Of a DNA stretch of 64,000 nucleotides, positions 52,093-63,551 are shown in pieces. Positions within the stretch are counted from its first letter, which is position 1, and every line of letters starts with the position of its first letter. The position numbers were made by a program, and so were the translations under genes. A model generated the notes under the pieces. It saw only the letters and a list, made by a program, of their open reading frames with translations. It was not told where the DNA came from and made no database searches. Source of the stretch: DASSNR01 sp036278935 (GTDB taxonomy: Bacteria > Gemmatimonadota > Gemmatimonadetes > Gemmatimonadales > Gemmatimonadaceae); assembly GCA_036278935.1 (NCBI GenBank), contig DASUKA010000044.1, positions 1 to 64,000 of the forward strand. The letters run 5' to 3'.

Positions 52093-52704
52093 ATGCCAGG
52101 ACGCAAGGCGCCGGAGGAGACGCGGCGCGAACAGATCGTGAGCGCGGCCTACGAGGTCGCGCTCCGCACGGGGATCGATGGGGTCACGCTGCGCACCGTC
52201 GCGGCGAAGGCGAAGCTCAGCCACGGCCTCATCGTCTTCTACTTCAAGCAGAAGGATCAACTCATCGGCGCCCTGCTCGACCGGGTGCTCGCGACCACGG
52301 CCATGCTGCACGTATCCCAGGACGTCGCGCGAATCCCGCACGCGCCTGAGCGATTGGGCGCACTCCTTCGACAGGAGCTCGACCGCCTCTCCCGCGACCC
52401 GCGTGGCATGCGCCTGTTCTTTGAATACTGGGCGCTCGGCGTGCGCCAAGGCGTCACTCGGCGAAGGATCGGCGCCGCACTCGAGCGCTACCGTGCAGCC
52501 TTCAGAACGCTGGCTGAAGAGATGCTCCCGACGGCTCCGCCGAACGGCACCGATGTGACGCCCGATGCCCTGGCGGCGGTCGCCGTCAGCTTGGTCAGCG
52601 GGTACGCGGTGCAGGCCATGATCGACCCGGGCCACTTCGACACCGGCGCGTACCTCGCAGCGGCTCAGTCCCTCATCGAGCGACTCGCCCCCGCTCCAGC
52701 CTAG
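52093..52704 (+). CDS. TetR-family repressor
   Basis: 203 residues. The HTH region (about 9-55) reads TRREQIVSAAYEVALRTGIDGVTLRTVAAKAKLSHGLIVFYFKQKDQL. The ligand domain follows, with HFDTGAYLAAAQSLIERL near the end. The ATG at 52093 starts the domain; an upstream reading from 51967 runs through the promoter and is rejected. The predicted transcript start near 51983 gives a leader of about 110 nt. Likely represses itself and the divergent CHRD-like lipoprotein gene. Confidence 0.9.
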   Translation: MPGRKAPEETRREQIVSAAYEVALRTGIDGVTLRTVAAKAKLSHGLIVFYFKQKDQLIGALLDRVLATTAMLHVSQDVARIPHAPERLGALLRQELDRLSRDPRGMRLFFEYWALGVRQGVTRRRIGAALERYRAAFRTLAEEMLPTAPPNGTDVTPDALAAVAVSLVSGYAVQAMIDPGHFDTGAYLAAAQSLIERLAPAPA

Positions 52705-52984
52705 CACCGCGGGAAACTGTCGCGCCCTGGTCGGTACGTCCGCGGCCGGCGTCGCACACTCACTGCTCCACCGGCATCTTCGGCCGTGACGCCACGGACG
52801 TGCACGTACGCGATCAGGCACCCTGGCGCTATGTTTGCTAGATGACATAACGGGGAGGAGCGACGGATTGCTCCTCAGTAGCTCACCGCCGAACAACTGA
52901 TTGTGCGCCGGCGCCGACGGCCGCCGCCCCCATGACGCACCAGGATCTCATCTGCACTCGCGTGGACGCGAGTGAGGAGGCTCC

Positions 52985-54586
52985 GTGCGTCGACTCCGTG
53001 TCACTGTCCTCGATCTCACCAACGAGCGGCCCACTCGCGCCCTCTACGCACGGCTCATGAACGCCAACCTCGCCAGCATCATGCCGCAAGTCGTTGCGGT
53101 GTGGTGCGAGCAGGCCGGCCACCACGTCCGATTCGTCTGCTACACGGGCTTCGAGGACCTGGCGCGCGAGGTGCTCGTGGACACCGACGTACTCTTCGTC
53201 GGCGCCTTCACGCAGGCGGCGCATCTCGCCTACGCGATCAGTAATCTCCTCCGGCAACGGGGCGCCGTGACCGTGCTCGGTGGTCCGCATGCGCGATGCT
53301 ATCCGCACGACGCCGCGCGCTACTTCGACTACGTCCTCAGCTTCACCGACCAGACCGTCATCGACGACGTGCTGCGCGAGTGTGCGCCACACCGCCCACT
53401 CGGCCGTCACGTCGGCGCGGTGCGCCAGCCGCAGACGCTGCCGAGTATCGAGGAACGATGGAAGTTCATCGCGCCCACGATCGCCAAGGCGCCGGTCCTC
53501 AAGGTCGTCCCCATGATCGGCAGTCTGGGATGTCCGTATACGTGCGCCTTTTGCATCGATTCGACGGTCCCGTACCAACCGCTGGGCTTCGATCAGATTC
53601 GCGAGGACCTCCGATTTCTGCTCACGAAGATGCCGCACCCACGCGTCGGGTGGCACGACCCGAACTTCGGCGTGCGCTTCGATGATTACATGGGCGCCAT
53701 CGAGGAGGCCGTGCCGCCGGGCCGCATCGACTTCTTCGCCGAGACCAGTCTCTCGCTGCTGTCCGAGCCGCACCTCCAGCGCCTCCAGACGAACGGCTTC
53801 AAGGTGATCCTCCCTGGCATCGAGTCGTGGTTCACGCTCGGGAATAAGGCGAGGACCGGACGCGAAGTTGGGATGGAGAAGGTCACGCGCGTCGCCGAGC
53901 ACGTCAACATGATGCTCCGCTACGTCCCGTACGTGCAGACGAACTTCGTGCTCGGACTGGACACCGACCAGGGGCCGGAGCCGTTCGAGCTCACCAAGCG
54001 GTTTCTCGACCTCGTCCCCGGCGCCTTTCCGGCGTTCTCCCTCCTCTCCGCGTTCGGGCGTGCGGCGCCCCTGAACCTCGAGCTGCAGCGCGCCGGGCGC
54101 GTGCTGCCGTTTCCGTTCCACTTCCTCGATGCGAGTCAGGCGATGAACGTCGTGCCCAAGCACTATGCGTGGCCGGACTTCTACGATTCGCTTCTCGACC
54201 TGGAGCGCTACGCCTTCTCCTGGCCCGTGATCATGCGGCGCCTGCGGGCGAACCGTGGGGCCATCCCCAAGTGGATGAACGTGGCGCGCGCGCTCTCCTC
54301 CGAGCGGTACGGACGCGTGCGCCATCACGCGCGCGTACGCGAGCTGCTCCGCACCGATCCGTCGGCTCGACGGTTCTTCGAGGGCGAGAGCACGACCCTG
54401 CCAACGTTCTATAGCGATAAAGTGCGACGCGACCTGGGTTCACTCTGGCATGCACTTCCCGCCGGAGGGCTGCGCCACGACCAGAATGAGTACCTCCACA
54501 GCCAGGACGCGGACGCACGGTCCGCGTCTGGCCCTGCGGCTGGCAAGCGGCCTGTTCGCATTCAGCGCCCGTCGACGCTCGCGTGA
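52985..54586 (+). CDS. B12-binding-type radical SAM protein
   Basis: 533 residues. The N-terminal about 130 form a Rossmann-like cobalamin-binding-type domain (VTVLDLTNERPTRALYARL, VLFVGAFTQAAHLAYAISNLL, VTVLGGPHARCYP). The radical SAM core carries LGCPYTCAFC with Cys183, Cys187 and Cys190 as the CxxxCxxC [4Fe-4S] ligands, then RVGWHDPNFGVRFDDYM and GFKVILPGIESW. The C-terminal about 170 residues are helical and unassigned. Start GTG 52985 has gaggagg about 6 nt upstream. Catalyses radical SAM chemistry, perhaps methylation or rearrangement; substrate unknown and no partner enzyme adjacent. Confidence 0.9.
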   Translation: MRRLRVTVLDLTNERPTRALYARLMNANLASIMPQVVAVWCEQAGHHVRFVCYTGFEDLAREVLVDTDVLFVGAFTQAAHLAYAISNLLRQRGAVTVLGGPHARCYPHDAARYFDYVLSFTDQTVIDDVLRECAPHRPLGRHVGAVRQPQTLPSIEERWKFIAPTIAKAPVLKVVPMIGSLGCPYTCAFCIDSTVPYQPLGFDQIREDLRFLLTKMPHPRVGWHDPNFGVRFDDYMGAIEEAVPPGRIDFFAETSLSLLSEPHLQRLQTNGFKVILPGIESWFTLGNKARTGREVGMEKVTRVAEHVNMMLRYVPYVQTNFVLGLDTDQGPEPFELTKRFLDLVPGAFPAFSLLSAFGRAAPLNLELQRAGRVLPFPFHFLDASQAMNVVPKHYAWPDFYDSLLDLERYAFSWPVIMRRLRANRGAIPKWMNVARALSSERYGRVRHHARVRELLRTDPSARRFFEGESTTLPTFYSDKVRRDLGSLWHALPAGGLRHDQNEYLHSQDADARSASGPAAGKRPVRIQRPSTLA

Positions 54587-55485
54587 CCGCCACTCCGTTG
54601 TTGCGCCCCGTGCCCACGCTGGCCGATGCTCCGCGTACGGAGATCGATGCGTCATGCTCTCGTTCGCCATCCCGATGCGGCACGCGAAATCGCGTGCCCA
54701 TCATTCATCTCTCGACATCCGGATTCGGCACCGCCGCCTCGTCCTCTGCCGTCAGGTGGGGTTTCCCCATACGCGACGGTTCGGGAGGCGCACGTGCACG
54801 GGCACGCCGACGACATCCACGCTGAACACAACCGACTGCTACGCGCGCTGCCACGGGCGGACTATCAACGACTCCTTCCCGCGCTCGAGACCGTCTCGCT
54901 CGCCCAAGGCCGGGTGCTGTTCAACGACCACGAGTGCATCTCCCACGTCTACTTCCCCCAACACTCCGTCGTGTCGCTGCTCACGCTCGTCGGCGATGGC
55001 CCCGCCGTGGACGTGGCGATCGTGGGAAACGAAGGGATGGTCGGAGTCAACGTCTTTCTCGGCGCCCATACCGCCACGACACGGGCCGTTTCCCGGATCC
55101 CGAATGACGCCCGGCGGATGACGGTTGGAGCCTTCAGGCGCGCACTGACCGATGGCGTGGCACTCCGGCAGCTCACGTTACGCTACACGCAGACCCTCCT
55201 GGGCCAGATCTCGCAGTGCGCGGCCTGCAACCAGCGTCACCCCGTCGAGCAACGCTGCGCGCGCTGGCTGCTCATGGCGCACGATCGCGTAGGAGCCGAT
55301 CACTTCTTCCTGACGCAGGAGTGCCTCGGTCGGGTGCTCGACGTTCGGCGGCCGACCGTGTCGGCGGCGGCACATCACTTACAGGAAGCTGGCGCCATTC
55401 GATACAGCCGCGGGAAGATCAGCATCACCAGTCGCGCATGTCTGGAACGCGCCGCGTGCGGGTGCTACCGCATCATCGAACAGGA

Positions 55486-58693
<3,208 letters not shown>

Positions 58694-58704
58694 GGGGGGG
58701 GGGG
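58694..58704. repeat. G11 homopolymer interrupting the CheB-CheR-kinase frame
   Basis: Eleven consecutive G on the plus strand (C on the coding strand), located between the codons for ATP and QIFATDV of CheR. One base fewer makes the whole 55486-59884 interval a single open frame (4398 nt without it). It is the longest mononucleotide run I noticed. Either a contingency locus subject to slippage, programmed slippage, or a sequencing error. Confidence 0.85.
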
Positions 58705-60024
58705 TGGCTCGCGCGTCGTCGCCCAGAGATTCGAGCAGAGCGATGGCGATGGAGTACGCTTCCTCCCCTGTCGCACACCCCGGTACCCACACACGCACGG
58801 GCGTGCTCGGCGCGTGGTCCTTGCGCATCGCCGGAAAGCCGACGCGCACCAGGGCCTCGAACGCCTCGGGATCCCGAAAAAAGCCGGTGACGCAGATGAA
58901 CAGGTCGCGGCACAGGGTATCGATCTCCGCCGGCTCGCGCTCGAGTAGCTCGACGTACTCTGGCACGGTGTCAATGTGCGTGAGCAGCATGCGGCGCCGG
59001 AGGCGCCGCGTCAGCGTGCCCCGTTTGTAGTGCGAGAAGTCAACACCGGACCGCCCCTTGAGGAGCTGGAAGACCTCGCGCGGCGGCTCCGGGAACTCGG
59101 ATGCCGGTGCCTGTGCGACCGACTCCGCGTCGGGCTCAGCGGGCTCCACTTCGCGCTCCCGCACGTACGGGTGGCGGCTCAGGTACGTCAACTGCGCGGC
59201 GATCTCCGCCGGGGGCAGCACGAAGTCCACGCACCCGGTCGCGATCGCGGCGCGCGGCATGCTGTCGTACTGCGCCGATTCCGGCGCTTCCGCGAAGGTG
59301 ATGCCACCGGCCACCTTGATGGCTCGAACCCCCTCCTCGCCATCCGAGCCGCTGCCGGACAGCACCACGCCGATGGCGCGATGCCCATTCGCCCCGGCCA
59401 GCGAACGGAAGAACTCATTGACCGGCGTCGGCGGGTGCCGCGTGCGCTCGCGCGGCGTGAGATGCAGCTGGCCGTCCGACAAGATCATGCTCGTGTTGGG
59501 CGGGATGACGTAGGCGTGATCGGGCGCTACGGGCAAACCGTCGCTCACCTGCGTCACCGGGATTGCGGCCTGCCGCCCCAGGATCTCGGCCAACAGGCTC
59601 TCGTGCGCGGGAGCGAGATGCTGCACCAGCACGTAGGCCATCCCGGTGTCGGCCGGCAGATGCGCGAGCACCTGCGTGAATGCCTCGAGACCACCGGCCG
59701 AAGCGCCGATGCCGACAACGGGAACGGAATCGGTTGGCGCGTTCGTTATGGTCGCCGCCTCATCACCTGGGTCCATGCCGGTGCGCTGTGCCTGTCCCGT
59801 CCCGTCACCCCTACGGATTTCTGTCGGGCTCAAGCCACACGGGCCGGCGGCAGGCGAGGCAGGCGGTTGCGTCTTGCGGCTCATCGCCAGCCTCGCCACG
59901 CTCGCGCGAACGGCGCAGAGATGGTTCGCGCGCCATAGCCGTGCTCGATGAGCAGGACCGTCTGCCGTGATTCGGGCATGGCACCTCTCGGGTTGAGCAT
60001 GTGACACGCGACCTGCCCCTTGTT

Positions 60025-60051
60025 CCTCCCCCGCGTGCCACGCGGGGGAGG
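60025..60051. other. strong 11-bp hairpin upstream of the chemosensory gene
   Basis: Perfect inverted arms 60025-60035 and 60041-60051 around the loop tgcca, flanked by further symmetry tgtgaca (near 60000) and tgtcaca (near 60055). Located about 140 bp upstream of the CheB start. No T-tract, so an operator or leader hairpin is as likely as a terminator. Confidence 0.45.
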
Positions 60052-60187
60052 TATGTCACAGCGTGCATCGACCACTCGAATACTACCCGCGCGGCTCGGG
60101 ATATGTTAGCCAGTGTCGATTGGCTGTGCGCGCCACCTCGGCGCCGATGGTGAGATGGGCACGATGTAGAACTCGCCCCCAGACGAC

Positions 60188-60221
60188 AAAGCCTCGCCCG
60201 CGCTTATGCGGGCGAGGCTTT
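60188..60221 (-). terminator. intrinsic terminator after the tRNA-Pro 3' half
   Basis: Perfect 14-bp stem (60188-60201 with 60208-60221), 6-nt loop, ending in ttt on the minus strand. It lies 13 bp past the tRNA-Pro 3' end and is probably that tRNA's native terminator. Confidence 0.75.
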
Positions 60222-60233
60222 GCCTTCCACCAA

Positions 60234-60275
60234 TCGGGACGGCGGGATCCGAACCCGCGACCCCCTGAACCCCAT
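60234..60275 (-). other. tRNA-Pro(GGG) 3' half (attachment-site scar)
   Basis: Minus-strand order: anticodon loop ATGGGGT (anticodon GGG), stem TCAGG, variable GGGTC, T-arm GCGGG-TTCGGAT-CCCGC, acceptor CGTCCCG plus A. No usable 5' half: the upstream CCTGA that could pair is displaced by five extra bases. Same interpretation as for the tRNA-Gly fragment: left is native chromosome, right is inserted DNA. Confidence 0.72.
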
Positions 60276-60467
60276 ACGGCTCAGGGGGACCACTCAAAAC
60301 GCTAAGTTGTCGGTATTTCAATGGCTTCCGAGCGTCGGTGCCGGGTGCTATTTCTGGAAATACCGGGGATTGTCGGGAGAAACAGCACCACAAACAGCAC
60401 CCTTACTTTGTTGTAAAAAGTGGTGGAAAGTTGGCGGCCGGAGCGCCTCCCGTCCCGGTAACTGCCG

Positions 60468-60612
60468 ACCGGCGACGTCCAGCTTGGGAAACCGGGGGAA
60501 ACCAACCGAGTGATTTTCGCACTCGTTGATTTTTCACGACATACGCCACGCTCACTGCACTCGGCGCCAAGGGATTAGCGGCGAAAATCGCTCCGTGTGG
60601 GTCCCAGTGGGT
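60468..60612 (-). repeat. long direct repeat, copy B (partner at 50540-50683)
   Basis: Starts in a degenerate tRNA-Gly core (ccggcgacgtccagcttggg) whose T-arm and acceptor are lost, then follows copy A for about 145 bp to gtgggtccca. Lies about 190 bp from the tRNA-Pro half, mirroring the arrangement at 50.5 kb. Confidence 0.7.
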
Positions 60613-60887
60613 CCCAAGAGCGAGTACGGCCAGCTGACCGCTGAACCTCCGCACATGAGACATCGGGAGTACTCTACTGCTGCTCAAAGCCGACCTCGGA
60701 CCATCGAACCGTGCGCCGTCCAGCTCCGGAAGCCGAGAGGACACAGCGGGTTTGAGCTTAACGCACTTAATCCGCATCTTAGACGTGCCCTACGCACCAA
60801 CAAACGGGAGGCTACAGCGCTCCGATGGCCCCCAGTGGCCCGCAAGATCTGGCTGATTTTGAACTCACCTGCGTCGTTCGAAAGGGC

Positions 60888-61418
60888 TCATTGCGGCTTG
60901 ATGAGATGCTGCTCGAGCGCTGGATCAGCTGCGACCAGCGCGGCCCTGATCAGAGGGATGGTGCGTACGATCCACGAGAGGGCGAGCTTCCGTTCATTTT
61001 CTCCGGCAATCGTCGGATCGTACATCGAGCCTTTTCTGAGTCCACGGATTTCTTCTGAATCCGCGACGAGATCTTCGAGCGGCTTACCTCCCAGCGCCGC
61101 AGCAGCATGAAATGCGATCTCATGATGGCCCTGTCCCGACGACGGCTTCAACCCGTGCACGGCAAGAAGGGCGAGCGCAGCTAGGTGTCCTGCGTCGTAA
61201 GCGAGACGAATCGCACTATCTATGCTCAGACCGGGGAGCGTCGCGTCGTGCGCGGACTCTACAGCCTTTCGCCACACAGCCACGATATCAGCCTGCGCGA
61301 ATTCCTGCTCTTTGATTCGATGGCCGTCAATCAGGAAGCGAATGTTTTCCGGAACGGTCGAAGCAAGCCGGTAAATTCTCCCCGCCGTCTTAGCGCGAGT
61401 CCTCTTCTCTGGCTCCAT
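60888..61418 (-). CDS. HEPN-like protein (probable toxin of a HEPN/MNT pair)
   Basis: 176-residue helical protein. The core IDSAIRLAYDAGHLAALALLAVHGLKPSSGQGHHEIAFHAAAALGG is typical of HEPN-type four-helix bundles of the SAV_6107/DUF-like group, with Arg/His residues (GLKPSSGQGHHE) in the position where RNase HEPN toxins carry their active residues. The canonical Rx4-6H motif is not clear, so catalytic activity is uncertain. Starts 3 bp after the nucleotidyltransferase gene, the usual antitoxin-toxin order for this family. Lower GC than the neighbourhood. Confidence 0.75.
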   Translation of the reverse strand: MEPEKRTRAKTAGRIYRLASTVPENIRFLIDGHRIKEQEFAQADIVAVWRKAVESAHDATLPGLSIDSAIRLAYDAGHLAALALLAVHGLKPSSGQGHHEIAFHAAAALGGKPLEDLVADSEEIRGLRKGSMYDPTIAGENERKLALSWIVRTIPLIRAALVAADPALEQHLIKPQ

Positions 61419-61421
61419 TGT

Positions 61422-62132
61422 TTATTCGGCGGCAATGCGATCACGTGGAATGCCTGCGGCGATACCTACCGGAGTCAACTCCTCGGGGCTGCCTGCGACC
61501 CATTGCTTCGGACCCGCCAACACCTCGCGAACAAATCGATATCCAGGAAGCGCACGATTCGCCAAACGCTCTGCGAGTTTCTCCAAGGTGTAACACGTTG
61601 GATTGACTTCCCTTCCAAGTAAGACCGCCGCTTCGGCGAGCTGTCGATGGAGCGCTCTGCGATCGGTCGCGGCTGCCTCAACGACAAAGACATCGACGTC
61701 GCTGTCTTCCTGCGCCGAGCCTTTCGCAATCGAGCCAAACACAAATGCCGCCGTCAGACCCTCTACGTCACAGAGGGCGTCGCGCAACAGGGCAGCGGGC
61801 TCGTTGGGATCGGCAACGAGGAATCGGATGCCGCGCCAAAACCGCGAGTTGAGCTCTGGGACATACCGAACGAGGCGGCCGTCCGAGGCGCGCTTAAGCG
61901 CCCCGATCTCTGTGAGACGTTCAAGGTCGCGCTGCGCCGACGCGCCGCCGAGACCAAGCTTCCGCTGCAACTCGCGCGCGTAGGGCCGCGCGGTTGGGTG
62001 CGTCGCGAAGTACCGAACCGCTTTCTCTGCCGACGGAGGAACGCCAAGCGCAGCGAGAGCTGTGGAAGGGTGGCTTAAGAGCCGCGCCGGGGCGCCCTTC
62101 GCACGCCTTATCTCTTTGCGGAGCGTAGACAT
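61422..62132 (-). CDS. HTH-nucleotidyltransferase (MNT-type, probable antitoxin)
   Basis: 236 residues. An N-terminal winged helix (about 30-85: AVRYFATHPTARPYARELQRKLGLGGASAQRDLERLTEIGALKR) is fused to a minimal nucleotidyltransferase with FVFGSIAKGSAQEDSDVDVFVVEA (Gly-Ser and the D-x-D metal ligands). MNT enzymes AMPylate or otherwise neutralise the adjacent HEPN partner; the HTH may add DNA-binding autoregulation. ATG 62132 is preceded by a promoter whose -10 ends 7 nt upstream, implying a leaderless mRNA. Less GC-rich than the core genes, suggesting acquisition. Confidence 0.85.
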   Translation of the reverse strand: MSTLRKEIRRAKGAPARLLSHPSTALAALGVPPSAEKAVRYFATHPTARPYARELQRKLGLGGASAQRDLERLTEIGALKRASDGRLVRYVPELNSRFWRGIRFLVADPNEPAALLRDALCDVEGLTAAFVFGSIAKGSAQEDSDVDVFVVEAAATDRRALHRQLAEAAVLLGREVNPTCYTLEKLAERLANRALPGYRFVREVLAGPKQWVAGSPEELTPVGIAAGIPRDRIAAE

Positions 62133-62139
62133 GCTCCAC

Positions 62140-62168
62140 AATCTAGATCAATATGTTATTCCATGCAA
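62140..62168 (-). promoter_or_regulatory. promoter of the MNT/HEPN pair, leaderless type
   Basis: Minus strand: -35 TTGCAT (62168-62163), 17-bp spacer, -10 TAGATT (62145-62140). Only 7 nt separate the -10 from the ATG at 62132, so transcription should begin at or next to the start codon. Confidence 0.65.
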
Positions 62169-62313
62169 TAGGGCGACAGGTCGTCGAAACCAGGTGGCCC
62201 GTATATGTAGCTCTTCCGCTGCTTTATCGCCGCCGATCCATACGCTTGGAGTGACAGGTCTTACCCGCTCACACGGAATTGCTGGACTTCCCCGCGGTTG
62301 ATGGACACGGGGT

Positions 62314-63189
62314 TTATGCCGCTGTGAGTTCGTCCTGCTCGTACTGCACGGGACTGCGATAGCCGAGGCTCGAGTGCCGCCGCTGCCGATTGTACCACAC
62401 TTCGATGTACTCGAACAGGGCCGCGCGGGCGGCAGCGCGTGTCGGCCAGTCGACCCCGTCGACCAGCTCTGCCTTCAGCGTCGCGAAGAAGCTCTCGACG
62501 ACCGCATTGTCCCAACAATCCCCCTTCCGGCTCATGCTGCACTGCATCCCGTGCTGGGGGAGCAACGCCTGGTACTCCCCCGCGGCGTACTGACTGTCAC
62601 GATCGGAATGGTGCAGCACGCCGGCCCCCGGCTGCCGCTGCGCCAGCGCCATCCGGAGCGCGTCGAGCGTGAGGGCACACTCGAGCGTGTGCCGCATGCT
62701 CCAGCCCACGACGCGCCGCGAGGCGAGATCCACGACGACGGCCAGGTAGAGCCATCCCTCGCGCGTGGCGAGGTAGGTGATGTCCCCCGCCCACACCCGA
62801 TCCGGCGCGCCGACCTGCTCGATCGCAAACTGGCGAGCCAACACATTGGGCGCGACCGGATGACCATGGCGCGAGTCGGTGGTCACCCGAAACCGCCGTC
62901 GCTGCTTCGCGCGGATGCCCGCACTGCGCATCACGCGCGCGACCCGTTTCTCGTTCACTCGCACCCCCTCCGCCCGGAGCTCGGCGTGGACCCGCGGACT
63001 GCCGTACGTCCCGCGACTCCACCGGTGCACCGCCTGGATCTGGGCGGCGAGCCGCTGATCGGCGGCGGCCCGCGCGCTCGGCGGGCGCTTCACCCACGCG
63101 TAGTAGCCGGCCTTCGACACCGTGAGCACCCGACACATCGTCGTGATGGCATGCTCGCTCGCGTGGGTGCGGATGAAGGCGAACCTCAC
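62314..63189 (-). CDS. IS3-family transposase orfB (DDE integrase domain)
   Basis: 291-residue catalytic part. An HTH_21-like region (SKAGYYAWVKRPPSARAAADQRLAAQIQAVHRWSRGTYGSPRVH) is followed by the rve integrase core with the DDE triad: Asp in WAGDITYLA, Asp in LHHSDRDSQY and Glu in DNAVVESFFATLKAEL. The end is YNRQRRHSSLGYRSPVQYE. It starts at GTG 63189 if translated alone, but is normally produced as an OrfAB fusion by -1 slippage at the A6G site near 63220. Confidence 0.92.
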   Translation of the reverse strand: MRFAFIRTHASEHAITTMCRVLTVSKAGYYAWVKRPPSARAAADQRLAAQIQAVHRWSRGTYGSPRVHAELRAEGVRVNEKRVARVMRSAGIRAKQRRRFRVTTDSRHGHPVAPNVLARQFAIEQVGAPDRVWAGDITYLATREGWLYLAVVVDLASRRVVGWSMRHTLECALTLDALRMALAQRQPGAGVLHHSDRDSQYAAGEYQALLPQHGMQCSMSRKGDCWDNAVVESFFATLKAELVDGVDWPTRAAARAALFEYIEVWYNRQRRHSSLGYRSPVQYEQDELTAA

Positions 63190-63487
63190 CGCGATTCCTT
63201 GGGCGTTGCAAGGCCGCCGCTTTTTTCAGGATCTCGCGCTCCTCCTCGAGCTGCGCGACCCGCCGGCGGAGCTGGCGGATCTCCTCGTCCTGGCTGGTCA
63301 GCTTCCCATTCCCAGGGAAGGGATCCCGCGTGCTGGCCGCGGTGGCGAACTGGCGTCGCCACCGCCGGAGCATGTCCGCACTGATCCCCAGCTCCCGGGC
63401 TACAGCGCCCGGGGACGTGCCGCTCTCCACCAGCCGGACCGCTTCGATCTTGAACTCCGCCGTGAACTGCCTTCGTCGCCTCGCCAT
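63180..63487 (-). CDS. IS3-family transposase orfA (HTH protein) with frameshift site
   Basis: About 100 residues of functional sequence: HTH QFTAEFKIEAVRLVESGTSPGAVARELGISADMLRRWRRQF, then the leucine-zipper-like coiled coil QDEEIRQLRRRVAQLEEEREILKKA. Codons aaa aaa g at 63226-63220 form an A6G slippery heptamer; slipping -1 there joins the orfB frame (KRRPCNAQGIAVRFAFIR). Unusually, the zero frame has no early stop and stays open to 62597 through orfB antisense-like sequence; the end given is only the functional part. Confidence 0.85.
63220..63226 (-). promoter_or_regulatory. A6G slippery heptamer for OrfAB frameshifting
   Basis: AAAAAAG on the coding strand inside EREILKKA, exactly where the orfA and orfB frames can be joined by a -1 shift, as in other IS3-family elements. 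Confidence 0.75.
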
Positions 63488-63551
63488 TGGACCCCTCCTC
63501 CCGTATCATAGTCGGGCGTATTGAGGTGTCTATCAAGCGGGGGGAAGATCA

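Larger units (their letters stand above)
59885..60887. other. 1.0-kb gene-free boundary region
   Basis: Holds the hairpin at 60025, the tRNA-Pro terminator and half, and repeat copy B. Open frames such as GGIRTRDPLNPIRL are translated tRNA sequence. From about 60.6 kb the GC content visibly drops toward the HEPN/MNT genes. No integrase or complete tRNA found. Confidence 0.65.
62283..63551 (-). mobile_element. IS3-family insertion sequence
   Basis: A compact element of about 1.27 kb containing overlapping orfA/orfB and imperfect terminal inverted repeats. The left end reads TGGACTTCCCC-GCGG (62283-), the right end read inward TGATCTTCCCCCCGC (63551-), and both continue TTGAT-GACAC with few mismatches. 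No clear target-site duplication was seen in the immediate flanks, so the boundaries could shift by a few bases. Apparently intact coding capacity. Confidence 0.85.

Noticed and set aside
58705..58974. Extension of the kinase frame upstream of the G11 tract
   Set aside because: In this stretch the frame gives Ser/Arg-rich nonsense, while the other frame encodes CheR; the frame crosses homology only after the tract.
60220..60513. Small plus-strand frame GGIRTRDPLNPIRL
   Set aside because: Typical spurious translation of tRNA-Pro sequence.
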